Assembly (NCBI GenBank): GCA_964036195.1
Contig: OZ038458.1
Coordinates: 23,077,832 to 23,141,831 of the forward strand
Length of the DNA stretch: 64,000 nt
Direction of reading: 5' to 3'
Origin: Sphaerolaimus hirsutus
Lineage: Eukaryota; Nematoda; Chromadorea; Monhysterida; Sphaerolaimidae
Shown here piece by piece: positions 38,461 through 49,932 of this stretch. Numbering within the stretch: position 1 is the stretch's first letter; each line of letters opens with the position of its first letter. The notes beneath the pieces were generated by a model. The model saw only the letters and a program-made list of their open reading frames with translations, did no database searches and was not told where the DNA came from. Position numbers and translations under genes: made by a program.

Positions 38461-39453
38461 AGTGCACATCGCCCAGGAAGTTATTACTCTATTCAGAAGG
38501 AACATGTATTTATATTAAATACATTCATGTGCGTGTAAATATTGAGGCATTCGGGTGTAAGGAACGGCTAATTATGCACGCATACTTTAACATGTGACAG
38601 ACAAAGTTTGCATTTTGTGGTTGGCTGCATTATTTAGAACCTCAAGAATATTAAGATGTGCTATTTTTCATAAATTGTTAGTTGGTTGTGTTGTTTTATG
38701 TTTTTTTTCTGACGATCTGACAATCTTTTTCCAGTTTCGTCCTTTTTATAAAAATATTTCATAATTTAACGAATGAATATAAAGGAAAATTGAAGGTCGA
38801 CCAACTGATTGAAATGCGATCAATCAAAACTTGTTTCCATGTGATCCATTTTGAAAATTGTTTCCTTCTCAAAATAACATTCTGAGGCTAGAAAAAAGGG
38901 CATTTTTCATTTCTAGAAAAAATATACCATAAACTCCGCCCACGGGCACGTTCAAAATGCCCAAATTCACTGGAAAAAAGCCATAAAAGCCCCCATAAAT
39001 TATTTCAAAAAATTTCAGTCATTTCACGCCCACCTGCAAGGAATTATTGGGCAATATTTCTGCCATTAGGTGCCATATTTATGTGACTTTTTATTGGTGG
39101 ATAAACTATAAATATTTAGTTGCGGCCGGTGAGTGAAATAGGTGACAATGACCGTCGATTTCTGACGCCCAAAGTCATTATGAGCATCTGTCCCAGTTCA
39201 ATATTATTTCACCCATAACTGGGAGCGTCATTGCCGGAAAATATTTTATTTTACTCATTTTGATCCAATAATTGTTGTCGATTGGCTAATAATTTTTTAA
39301 GTGATTTTTGTAGTCGACTGATTATTATTTATTTTTTCCTTATTTATTTCGCACTGCTGGGTCTTAGCCACTTTCGGATTTTTTGGCAAGATTCCAATGT
39401 GTATAGGTCAGTTTGCGTATTACTGGAGTTATCCCTTTTATGCTTTCGAACTA
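38461..39453. other. AT-rich stretch, nothing recognised
   Basis: Only short frames; no exon-like GC-rich block and no clear repeat end. Confidence 0.4.
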
Positions 39454-40310
39454 CCGTATTTCCTCGAATTACCCCCGGGGGTTTATTTTTTCAGAGTGGA
39501 AATGTTGAGGGGGGGGGGGGGGGTATTTCGAGGGGGGGGGGGTTATTATTTCGCCAGAAATTTTATCGAAATCCGAGTACTAAATTGTTGTTTGAAACAT
39601 ACACAAATGTCGAAAAATGCAACAAAAACCGCCATTTATAACACTCTATGTACTTATATATGTACGTAGACGGTATATAACCGGTTCCAACATAACACAG
39701 TCATTGTTTTTGACATGTGTTCTGCGTTTCCCGGTTCACAAACCGCATTACGTTCCTATACAGTAAATTTGGGGGGGTATTTCGAGGGGGGTTTATAAGT
39801 TCATAGTACCCATTTTGAGGGGGGTATTTCGAGGGCGAGATCTCGGCCGTAAAGTAAGCCCGGCCGTAAAGTAAATTCGGCCGTAGTGCATAGTTGTACA
39901 AACGTATTTACGTTTACTCGATAAATACGTATACTCGAGTGCTGCGTAAATACGTTTACGTTTCCTCCCGAAAAAATACCGGTACTCAATTACTCGCGTA
40001 CTTTTTGAAAGTACGCGAGTACAGAAAACGAGTATTTACAGATATTTACGTTTACTCACCTTTTACACAGCGTAAAAGTAGAAAATTTTTACTTTACGTT
40101 TTCTGTATTCAGGTGTGACTAAAGATAAAATACTTTACGTTTACGTTTACCTTGAAAAAAGTTCAGTACTTTAAACAACTCTGCCGTAATGATGCCCGGC
40201 CTAAAGTAGCACCCTCTACTTTACGGCCGGGTTTACTTTACGGCCGGACCATCCCCTATTTCGAGACGGGGGGTATTTCGAGGGGGCGGGGTTTTTTCTA
40301 GGAAATACGG
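39454..40310. mobile_element. CCGTATT element interrupted by a GGCCGTAAAGTA element
   Basis: Outer TA-flanked ends CCGTATTTCCTCGAATTACC and CTAGGAAATACGG. Inside, from about 39833 to 40255, lies a second element with GGCCGTAAAGTAA-type ends and CGTATTTACGTTTACTCG arms. The latter is related to 11075-11200 and 12100-12200. Confidence 0.78.
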
Positions 40311-40788
40311 TAAACTATTTAAATGTGTCGCTTTAAGAGGAGACCATTTTTCAAGACGGACCAAATTTCCAGAGAAAAAATTAATAAAATTTTTGTAAAT
40401 ATCTATGCAGCTTAATTAAAATTTCCCCATCGATGCGAGTGGCCAACTCGCACATAAACACATATAAACATGGGTCCGCAGTAATGCGAAAATGCATCCC
40501 TGCCGCCGTTCATGACGATTTTCCATTTCACGGCGCAGAAATGGATCGGCCATTTCATTAGATCCAGCGTTTTTCAATATCACTATTTACTAGCTAACGC
40601 ACCGCTTCGCATCTACTATTATTTAAGTAGTAGAAATTTTACTTTGCTTGGCATTGAGATTGTATGGTGGTGGATCTTGACCGGGTCGAGGGCAACGCCA
40701 CCGGGACCGATACCGTTACCGCGGATTTAGTACGGTAGGGTACCGGTGCAGCGGTGGTGCAATAGAATGAAACTTTCTGGTTTCTTTA

Positions 40789-41105
40789 TCTGCCAGACCA
40801 TGTCAAATGTAAGATGTTAAAAATGTGTAGATTTCATGTAAATTGTCATGTAAAATGCCACGGAAAATGTTAAATGCCTGGTAAAGACAAAAAATGTTAA
40901 ATGCCTGGTAAAGACAGAAAATTAGACCTTTTGCACGAATTACAAAACTTTACATTTTACAGAATTTGGGACCACTCCCAGAAAAGTGGCCAGTAAAGTG
41001 TGAAATTTTCTTTCACTGTTTTAAACAGGATATTTGACATTTTTCATAACATTTTACATCACTTTTGACACTTTGCTTCACCTATAAATTTTATAGTGTC
41101 CAGGA
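40789..41105. mobile_element. Degenerate introner-family element(s)
   Basis: CTGCCAGACCATGTCAAATG on the left, ACATTTTACAGAATTTGGGA in the middle and a TTTTATAGTGTCCAGGAG end. Two overlapping or nested copies are likely. An ATGTTAAATGCCTGGTAAAG unit is tandemly repeated near 40867-40920. Confidence 0.4.
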
Positions 41106-41503
41106 GATCCACCTACCGTTTCTACTATTTATGACACTATTTATGATAAAACTTTGGTGTGGGCAGGCACCAACACATTTTAGTGTTGTTACACATCCAT
41201 CCACATTTCACATTTATTTTGATAAAATGTACCGGTACCGATACCGATGCTGATTCAGTGCGGTGCAGTGATTCCGGTACCAGACTTTGTATAGGTCGTA
41301 ATGTTTTATTGGAATCTGGTGGGTGTCATGTTTGGTGCGCAATTATGTACCTGATTGATTTTCTTGCATCTTGGTGTTCATATCGAATTTCCTATCTCTT
41401 CAAAGAATGTACCGAAATTTCTTAACTAACGGCACTTTTTCATGCTTTTTCTAACAAAAACGATGCTCTTTTGCAATGCTTCTGTATCTCAATATGTACA
41501 ATA

Positions 41504-41810
41504 CCGTATTTGCTAGAATAATTCCCCTGGGGAATTATTTTTCGTCAGAAGTTTTAAGAGGGAACTATTCGAGGAGGAGTTATTCAAGGGGGGTTATTCA
41601 AGGGGGGGGGGGTTATTATTCCGTCAAAATATTCCATCATGTTTATGTAAACTCATTTCACGAAATATTCTTTATAAACAATATAACATTGGAATTGGAC
41701 ACGTTCAAATTGGACACAAAAATTTGAAAATATGCTTTAAGGGGGAATATTCAAGGGGGGATTTTTTTCCACAGTCGCCTAACAGGGGGGAATTGTTCAA
41801 ACAAAAACGG
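41504..41810. mobile_element. CCGTATTTGCTAGAATAATTCC element
   Basis: TA-flanked; the ends CCGTATTTG and AAAACGG are partly decayed. Inner GGGG-ATTATTC motifs are repeated. Confidence 0.6.
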
Positions 41811-42269
41811 TATTTAAATACATATGTTGACCCGATTCTATACCCTTGGACCATATGGCGGTGTCATTTTCCCACAGCCAAAAACGACAAGATTATGACT
41901 TTATACCGCAGACATCTGCCAGCAGTTATTCTTGTATTTTCCATGTTGTATAGTAAGAAACAATAATCATTACTTTTATTACTTTTCATATATAACTAGA
42001 GCATCTGTTCCAGATACCTAAACAAACCAAAATTGGGCAGGAAATATGGAAAATACAACAAACACATTTGTCCCAGGTTCCCTTTGATATTCAATATAGC
42101 TTCAAAAACTTCACACCACCGCCTAAATACCCTGACTTTCAAGGTTCAAAAGAGATTATTTTACAACACATTTTTACGATTGAGATGTCCCCCGCAGGTT
42201 TCTGGGTGTGGCATAGTGCCAAATTAAAAACAGAAGTTAAACAGATGGTAAATGGCTGCTTAAAAGCTC

Positions 42270-42515
42270 CATTTGACATTTATTTTTATGAAAGTCTTTG
42301 GTTCCACACACACCACTTTCATACAGAAATTTAATTTTTTTTTGTTGGAAAACCCATAAATCAGTTTTCAACGCATTTGAATTTGCCGGAATTATTACTG
42401 TCGGCGAAATAAAAATGACATTCTGGCAAACTCAAATGCGTTAAAAGCTGATGTATGAATTTTTTATGCATTTTTTCCGAAAATTCAGCAAAAACTAGTC
42501 CGTGTAGGCGCTTTC
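42270..42515. mobile_element. Fold-back element of the GCGCACACTAG type
   Basis: CATAAATCAGTTTTCAACGC and GCGTTAAAAGCTGATGTATG arms, with ACTAGTCCGTGTAGGC near the right end. Arms match those at 28541-29422, 30593-30806 and 61083-61290. Confidence 0.65.
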
Positions 42516-42718
42516 TATTCCATAAAAGAAGAAGCATAATAAATGATTTCGTCGGACGGATACCACTTGTTTCATACTGAACCTCATTCATTCCAAATTT
42601 TTCAGCGAAATTCACGTAAATAACATTTTTGGGTCAGTGCCAACTTTCCGTCGCGCATTCGCCGCAGCGCGCATTAATGATAGCTAGCACAGATTATCGG
42701 ACCGTTTCATTCAAAATT

Positions 42719-43157
42719 CAGGGCCGTATCCAGGGGGGGGGGCGGGGGGGGCTGCAGCCCCCCCCCCTTCCCGGGGCGAGACCAGAAAGTGACCGGAAAA
42801 TGCCACTTTCTCAACGTCAGCGTAAAAAATTTTTGCGCGCAAGCGCGCAGTCTTCACCAGACATACGATATTATCATCAGATTTGCTCCATGTGGCCGCA
42901 AATCGTTATAAATACACTCAATCTTGTGCTTTCTGCTGTTTTGTATGTATATTTACATACATATACAGCATTCCATGGCGCTAGCGCCAACGCCAATGGC
43001 GCCATGGCGTGGCGCCTACTAATGGCGCCAGCGCCATGGCACCATTCCGCCACTATGTAGCTAAAATTTTAGGGGGGGGGGGCTGAGCCCCCCCCCCCGT
43101 CGCCGGCCTCCGTAAACAAGCAGCCCCCCCCGCTCAAAAATCCTGGATACGTCCCTG
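42719..43157. mobile_element. hAT-type element CAGGGCCGTATCCAGG
   Basis: Ends CAGGGCCGTATCCAGG and CCTGGATACGTCCCTG with a perfect 8-bp duplication TCAAAATT. No transposase. Contains a GGCGCC-rich block at 42966-43060. Confidence 0.93.
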
Positions 43158-43395
43158 TCAAAATTTACTGTACAACAATACATCACTAGAGTTGTCCACC
43201 CCCAGGGGGTCCACTCTAACCACACATAGTTATATTTATTTGTTGCCTACCCCCTGCTTTACCTTCCATTGGCGCCACAAACACTGGTTGTCAACTCGAC
43301 TTTAGCTAAGTTTAGGTCGCAGGACAATTTTCCAAGTACACATGCGGAAATGTCGATAAGGCCACGGTTTGTAAATCGGGTTTATCACATGTCAA

Positions 43396-43991
43396 TAGGG
43401 TTCAAACGGGATCCCGATCCCGATCCCGGATCCCGTGAACTTCCGGGATTTACCAGTCCCGATCCCGATCCCGAAACCCCAATCCCGATCCCGATCCCGA
43501 AATCTCAAAAATACCAATCCCGATCCCGATCCCGATCCCGAAAGTTTTCAAATCCCGATCCCGATCCCGAGAAACTCCCAAGTCCGGGATCCCGATCCCG
43601 GAAAAATTTATGGAAATTATAAAAAGTGAAATAATGACGTTTTTGCATGCAAAAAAGTGGATGCAAACCCCCAGCGTCAATTTTATGCCACTTTTCTGGC
43701 ATCCAACAGTGTTTTGAGACCTTTATGAACAACTGTGAATGCCAGAAAAATGGCCAAAATCTCTATCCCTAGAACCCAATCCCGATCCCGGAAAAATGCC
43801 TATCCCAATCCCGATCCCGATCCCGTGACCCCAATCCCGGCCAATCCCGATCCCGATCCCGATCCCGAAATCTGAAAAAACCAATCCCGATCCCGATCCC
43901 GAAACCCCAATCCCGATCCCGATCCCGATCCCGAAATCTCAAAAAGTGAATCCCGATCCCGATCCCGAAAAGTCAATCCCGTTTGAACCCT
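43396..43991. mobile_element. AGGGTTCAAAC element, 596 bp, inverted relative to 34.5 kb
   Basis: Flanked by ACATGTCAA on both sides (43387-43395 and 43992-44000). Same length and content as 34519-35114 in reverse. Confidence 0.92.
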
Positions 43992-44696
43992 ACATGTCAA
44001 CTGGGTCGACTGAGTTTCATCAAGATTTTTGTTGATGAGTTTCGAACATGCCACCTAAATAGAACTAAAATTGAGTTGACACTCGTTTGACAGTTGACAG
44101 TATCAGTTGACTGAGTTTGAGTAAAACAGTTGACATTCAGTATCTCTGGCGCCGATCCAAACGGATTACATCGGGCAGCATTTCACTCAAATTTTGCCGC
44201 GCCGCTATTCGAAATCGTTCAAAGACAATGGCTCCAAATTGTTGTGGACGCGCAATTAAACAACTGCATTTACCACCTGGCGTGAATTGCGCCGCCGCGG
44301 TGATTGCATATATGCAGATTGAAAATGAAATACCCCCCCCTCTGACCAGGTTTACGAATGTTGGCGTGGGCGGAAAATAGGAAAATTGTATTGTTGCAAA
44401 TGTGTCAAGTGTTTTTAAAGGTTTTTTTTGTGGATTAGGAGTTTTTGAATGATTTGCAATATAGCTTTTGCAGAATGTAATCATTTTAACATGCAGTAAT
44501 CCTGCAAATGCACTGTCCTGTAAAGTTTCCAATGCCATATAAATATGTTGGTGGGGATTTGAAACTTTGTGTGGAATTTGTCACTTAATTAGTCTTCAAT
44601 GCTAGACATTTTTTCCACCCACGAAAACTTGCAAGCATCAACCATATTCCCAAAAAACAAGAAATCTTTTAGCAATTCCGCCAATGTCACCTGATT
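43992..44696. other. Stretch between two AGGGT elements
   Basis: A moderately GC-rich block at 44150-44330 gives a 133-codon minus-strand frame (44137-44538) with no recognised domain. A GCCAG|GTGGTAAA donor-like site lies in it. Too weak to call a gene. Confidence 0.3.
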
Positions 44697-46423
44697 AGGG
44701 TGTCAAATTTCCGTTTCCGTTTTCCGTTTCCGCCTTTCCGCAGGAAAATTTTTTACCTTTCCGTTTTCCGTTTTCCGGCAGCCAAACAATTTTTACCTTT
44801 CCGTTTTCCGTTTTCCGGCAGCTGAAAAAATTTTACCTTTCCGTTTTCCGTTTTCCGGCAGCTGAAAATTTTTTACCTTTCCGTTTCCGTTTTTCCGGCT
44901 CATTTTTCCGTTTTCCGGCTGAAAAATTTTTACCTTTCCGTTTCCGTTTTACCAGGCCATTTTTCCATTTTCTGGCTCAATTTTCAGTTTTCTGGCATTT
45001 TTCCATTGTTTTTCCAATCTGTATTTATCTTCACCTTTGGACTCCTGCTGTTTTCTGCTATTTCATTCATGACTGATCTGGAGTTTGACAGCCATTCCCT
45101 CATGTTCATAGAACATTGGTTAAATAAAGCATTGACTTTGTAATATAGTTCTAAAGCTTCAACTTCATTCGTGACACTCATGATGAAGTTATCGACATAA
45201 ATGTTGTTTATTATCATCGCCAACTGGTTTCGTTCCCCTTCATTTTCTTCATATTCATTCATGTTGTTTATTGTCACATTTAAATGGTATTTTATGACTG
45301 CTCCCAAAATTGCTGGGCTGCAGACAAGTCCAAACAGTACGCTTTTAAAACAAAGTACTATTAAGTTATTTTCAGTTACTGGTTTTGAGGCATCTTTCAG
45401 CCAGAAAGATTGCGTGTAGTCTCTAGCTTGGTCATGCAATCCTATTTGCAAAAATGCCTTTTCAATATCGGCAATTAATGCTAGATTGCCTGCCCTGAAC
45501 CTCAGGAGTAGGCCCAGTGCTAATGGTGTTGTAATTGATCCTCTAAAAAGGCACTCGTTGAAACTGGGCTTACCTGCGGACCCATCGTACACGATTCTGC
45601 ATGATGTCGATTAGCCCGGTGTGATTACTGGCTGGTGTGGCAGGTAATGAATCCCCTTGTTGTCTGTTTTGTTGTCACAGATCTCAATTATTCCCTTTTC
45701 TAGTTGGTCATCCAAAACTTTCCAGTATTGTTTGAATAAGTTTGGATCTTTGTTGAATCTTCTTATCAGTGATTTAAAGTGCACCAAGGCTTCTGCTTTT
45801 CCTGTGGGCAGGTCACTGATACTCTCTTTATACGGCCAGTCAATATAGTATTGTTTGTTGTTGTTGTTGAATTTTATGCTATTTATTATCATCTCCTCTG
45901 CAATGTTGTCATCAATTGCATAGGGGTCATCAGTAATCCCCACTGCTTCTATACTGTGAAATTGTCATAGTGTTTCCTTTCCTATGGCCACTATTGCTAC
46001 TTTTTGATGATTTTTTGTTGGTTCGGTTAAGCTTGAACTACAAGTGAAGTTACAGGCATGATCCATAGTTGCAGAATGTACAGCTACCACAATCAAAGCC
46101 AAACAGGCAAACCTGCATGCAGGTTTTCCTTCTGCAAATTTGTCTATTACCGTGCTAATTTCACTTTATTTTTTTCCGTTTCCGTGAAAATTTTGCTTTC
46201 CGTTTTCCGTTTTCCGGCATTTCATTTTTCCGTTTTCCGTTTTCCGGCCAACAATTTTTTTTTACCTTTCCGTTTTCCGTTTTCCGCTGAGTGAAATTTT
46301 TTTACCTTTCCGTTTTCCGGCAGAAATTTTTTTTTTACCTTTCCGTTTTCCGTTTTCCGTAAAGTGAAAAAATTTTACCTTTCCGTTTTCCGTTTTCCGT
46401 AAAAAAAATTTTTTGACACCCTA
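44697..46423. mobile_element. AGGGTGTCAAA element carrying a retrotransposon fragment
   Basis: Ends AGGGTGTCAAATTTCCG and TTGACACCCTA, flanked by CACCTGATT (44688-44696 and 46424-46432). Arms of TTTCCGTTTTCCGG repeats enclose about 1.1 kb of foreign sequence with a broken BEL/Pao polymerase. Architecture as in gene-capturing Mutator-like elements. Confidence 0.9.
44984..45964 (-). pseudogene. pol: BEL/Pao LTR retrotransposon pol fragment (reverse transcriptase)
   Basis: The frame starts within the region before the polymerase (HSIEAVGITDDPYAIDDN), includes HQPVITPG, an in-frame TAA at about 45608-45610, then YDGSAGKPSFNECL, ADIEKAFLQIGL, FGLVCSPAILGAV and IYVDNFIMS. These are BEL/Pao reverse transcriptase motifs. 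The catalytic box reads YVDN rather than YVDD. No LTRs, RNase H or integrase are nearby, and the fragment ends inside the repeat arms of the host element. Non-functional. Confidence 0.9.
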
Positions 46424-48158
46424 CACCTGATTACCTGCACCGTCACACTTCATGAGATATTTACCTCATTCATACATTCTACCGCTTAACGTTTCATATT
46501 TATTGAACCACATACGAATGCACAAAAACACGGATAAAACAGGACTAAATGGGAACGAGTGTCTCCTTGAATCGTTTACCTGTCATGTCACATTTGTTCC
46601 GCATTTATTTATGAGCTTTTGCTTTCCTACGAGCCCAAAAGGAGATATTAGCGTTGAGGTTTGTACTGACATAATCGCTTTCTGAAGTGATATATGTACG
46701 TGGATATTCACGTATATTCAGAAAATAAGTGCCGCCATATTGGAAAATATTTCTATGTGGAAAATGCCCGTGGCATTTTCAGTGGCAATTATCCAATAAA
46801 CTTGCTGAAGTATTTTTAAAGGGGATATAAAGTGCCTGTGGATATCACAAATTCGGCACAGTGCATTCATTCAACAGAAATGGTTACGGTTTTACCTTTC
46901 GTATTTTTTTCAAAATTTTCGATTTAAAAACAGATAAAGATACAGTTTACCCATATCTTTGCAAGACTATATAAACGATTCTACAGACCCCGTTTTGTAA
47001 AGCCTTTTAATACGTTGACAATTTTCATGTTTTACCCGGTACAAAGTAGCATTTTTACTTTTTTATCCATTTTTTAAAATTGAAAGCTCACTTCAGCTAT
47101 AAGCAGTGAATATTCGACACAGTATTTACTCAACCTGATCTCAGCAAGTATACTCCGGTTACTTTACACTGTGCACGCGTGGTTCCCGCTGGAAGTGTGC
47201 CAACAATGGTTAACGCGTGCGAGTTTCATAAAAAATGACAAAATAGATTGTTGTTATAATGTTATTCATTAACATATTCACATCGATGAATTTTTTAAAT
47301 ATTTTTAGCGAAATCGCATGATTAAATGATCATTGGCGCGCTTCCAACACGAGACATAAGTCAGTGCGAGGGTAGAGTATCACGTACGCCGAGTATATCA
47401 CAAAATAATTAAGTGATATTTTCATTGGAGTGATTTGTTCTAGAAATAAGTTCACGTGTAAAAAATTGTTCCAGTATTTTCTGCATTGATATCTACATGA
47501 CATTTTATCAGAAGCTTCCGTTTCAATCAGATAAAATTGACAGGCGAGGAAAAGCCGATTAAATCTGACCGAGATATTTTAAGCATTTAATTACTAGGTT
47601 ATTTTTCTACCTTAATCACAAATGTGAAAAACAAACAGATCTTACATTTGCGGGTAGCTATCAAGCTAATGAAACGTGGATTGAGCCACAACAATTCAGT
47701 CAATATAAGAAATTGATAAATCCCCATCCATGAGATGTGCAGATCTTTTAATGTATTAAAGAGGTATAAAATCTTATTTAACAGGTGCATGTCGGGCATT
47801 AGAACGCTTCCCCCACTTCGTAAATCATTCCTTCTATAATATTTGTCACGGATTAATCCCTGTAAGCCACAGAATGAAATATGATATTGTATTATCACTA
47901 AGTTATTAGTTACCTGTGCGACCTTTAGCTGCTTACCATAATCTTCATAATAATGTCCCAGGGGTTTAAATTTTTTCAATGCATTCTAATTTCGATCGAG
48001 GCATCCTCAGACGCTCTTATAAATACAAGATAAACTTGGCACTGCAAATGCAAATTGATAATCAAAAATATATCGAGAAATTCCAACCAATTTGCACTTA
48101 ACTGATTGTTGCAAACTAGTCTCACATGGGGGTCTATTCAAGGTATATCAATCCACCC
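46424..48158. other. AT-rich stretch with one small element
   Basis: Apart from the 47151-47395 element nothing is recognised; the 126-codon minus frame at 47599-47979 looks random. Confidence 0.4.
47151..47395. mobile_element. TACTCCGG element
   Basis: 245 bp between TA dinucleotides. Its reverse complement starts TACTCGGCGTACGTGATACT and follows the 27517-27760 sequence closely. Confidence 0.82.
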
Positions 48159-48654
48159 CAGGGGTCTCCTAGGGAAGGGGGCTGCGGGGGGGGGGGGCTG
48201 CCCCCCCAAATCCGCCAGCTATCTATCTATCCCGGAGGCTGCTCAGCTATCTATCTATCCCGAGGCAAAATTTTTGGCTACTACCCCCAAAGACCCCCCC
48301 CCCCCCACCAAATCGCTCATCCATCTATCTGGAGTCGTTTTTGAGAAATTTTGCCCCGATTTTCGCTCAAAATCACTAATTTTCGCACCTTTTTATAGTT
48401 TTTCACCTTCAAAGTCGTGCTTTCCGGCTATATACATCGTTATATACCTATTTTTAGCCATTTTTACCTACTTTTGGCTACTTTTAACTGATTATTAGCG
48501 ATTTTTTCCCCTTTCTGCCTTTTTAACCTTGAAAAAGCTTATATATTGTGCCCCCGCCGGCCCCCCCAGATAATTTTCCAGCTATCTATCCCTCCGGAGG
48601 AGCGATTTGCTATCTATCCAGCCCCCGCGAGGGCCAAAATCCTGGAGACCCCTG
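48159..48654. mobile_element. hAT-type element CAGGGGTCTCC, copy 1
   Basis: Ends CAGGGGTCTCCTAGG and CTGGAGACCCCTG, duplication ATCCACCC. Interior has G and C runs and CTATCTATCC repeats. No ORF of note. Confidence 0.93.
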
Positions 48655-49434
48655 ATCCACCCGGTGCTCTCTTTCAACAAATTACGGTAGCATCCATCCA
48701 TCAAGTGAAATTCTATCGCTATCAATAGCCATATGCCATGATGCGCAGCATAGGCGATGCGTGCTAAATCCCCCTAAGATTATCAGGGTAATGAAATGTC
48801 ACCTTTGTAAATTGGTTGTTGACACGGCAACTCATGCCCTACCTATATTATATTTACCTGACAAATAGAGCTTTCTTATAGCCTACACACTTATGTACAG
48901 ACTTATGGTGCACTTTACAATGATAGCTACTTTTAGCATTGAAAAAAATGGTCAATTTTTAGAGAATATAATTAAATATCATCTCAGAAAATCTCTCGAG
49001 AAAAAATATATAATTAAATCTCTCTAAAAAAACCCGGGAAAATATAAATATCAGAATTTGACAGATTTTCTGATATTTTTAAAAATGTCAGAAAATCTCT
49101 CAAAAAAATATATAGTTAATCGTGGAAAAGATATAAATCTCAGAAAATCTTATATTTTCTGAGATTTTTTAAATATATTTCTCCCAGAGATTTTTCCAAT
49201 GCTATGTACCGTATGCCATCTGAATACAAAAATTTAGGTAATTTCATGAATATTCTGATAATAATTTTTACAAAATATTTATCTCTCATCGCATTACATA
49301 AATAAATAGCTCTTACTACTGTAAGTTTGATGCACAATTTTGAGCGTGACTTTATTCAACAAAATATGGTAACACTTTTGTATAGTCAAATCCAAAGAAG
49401 TAAGGCTATGTTTGAGATTATAATGCATTCATAG
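48655..49434. other. AT-rich stretch with short inverted repeats
   Basis: Between 48955 and 49195 TCAGAAAATCTCTC and TTTTCTGAGATTTT motifs alternate in both directions. No gene seen. Confidence 0.4.
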
Positions 49435-49932
49435 CAGGGGTCTCCTAGGGGGGGGGCTGGGGGGGGGGGGCGGCTGGGGGGGGGGGGCTGCCCCCCCCCC
49501 AAATCCGTCAGCTCTCTATCTATCCCGGAGGCCGCTCAGCTATCTATCTATCCCGAGGCAAAATTTTTGGCTACTACCCCCTTAGCCACCCCCCCAAATC
49601 GCTCAGCTACCTACCTATCTGGAGCGATTTTTGAGAAATTTTGTCCCAATTTTCGCTCAAAATCCCTAATTTTCATACCATTTTATAGTTTTTCACCTTC
49701 AAAATCGTGGCTTTCCCCTATGTACATGTTATATACATATTTTTAGCCATTTTTAGCCCGTTTTTACCGATTTTTTCCCCTTTTTGCCTTCTATGCACTG
49801 AAAAAACCTCTAAATTTTGCCCCCGTGAGCCCCCCCCCCCAGAAAATTTTTTCATCTATCTATCTATCCCTCCGGAGGAGCGATTTGCTATCTATCCAGC
49901 CCCCGCGGGGGCCAAAATGCTGGAGACCCCTG
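49435..49932. mobile_element. hAT-type element CAGGGGTCTCC, copy 2
   Basis: Same ends, duplication ATTCATAG on both sides; interior closely follows copy 1. Confidence 0.93.

Noticed and set aside
44137-44538. 133-codon minus-strand frame in a GC-richer block
   Set aside because: No domain recognised and it does not fit the missing LSD1 exons.
47599-47979. 126-codon minus-strand frame
   Set aside because: No motif, ordinary AT-rich composition, no exon-like borders.
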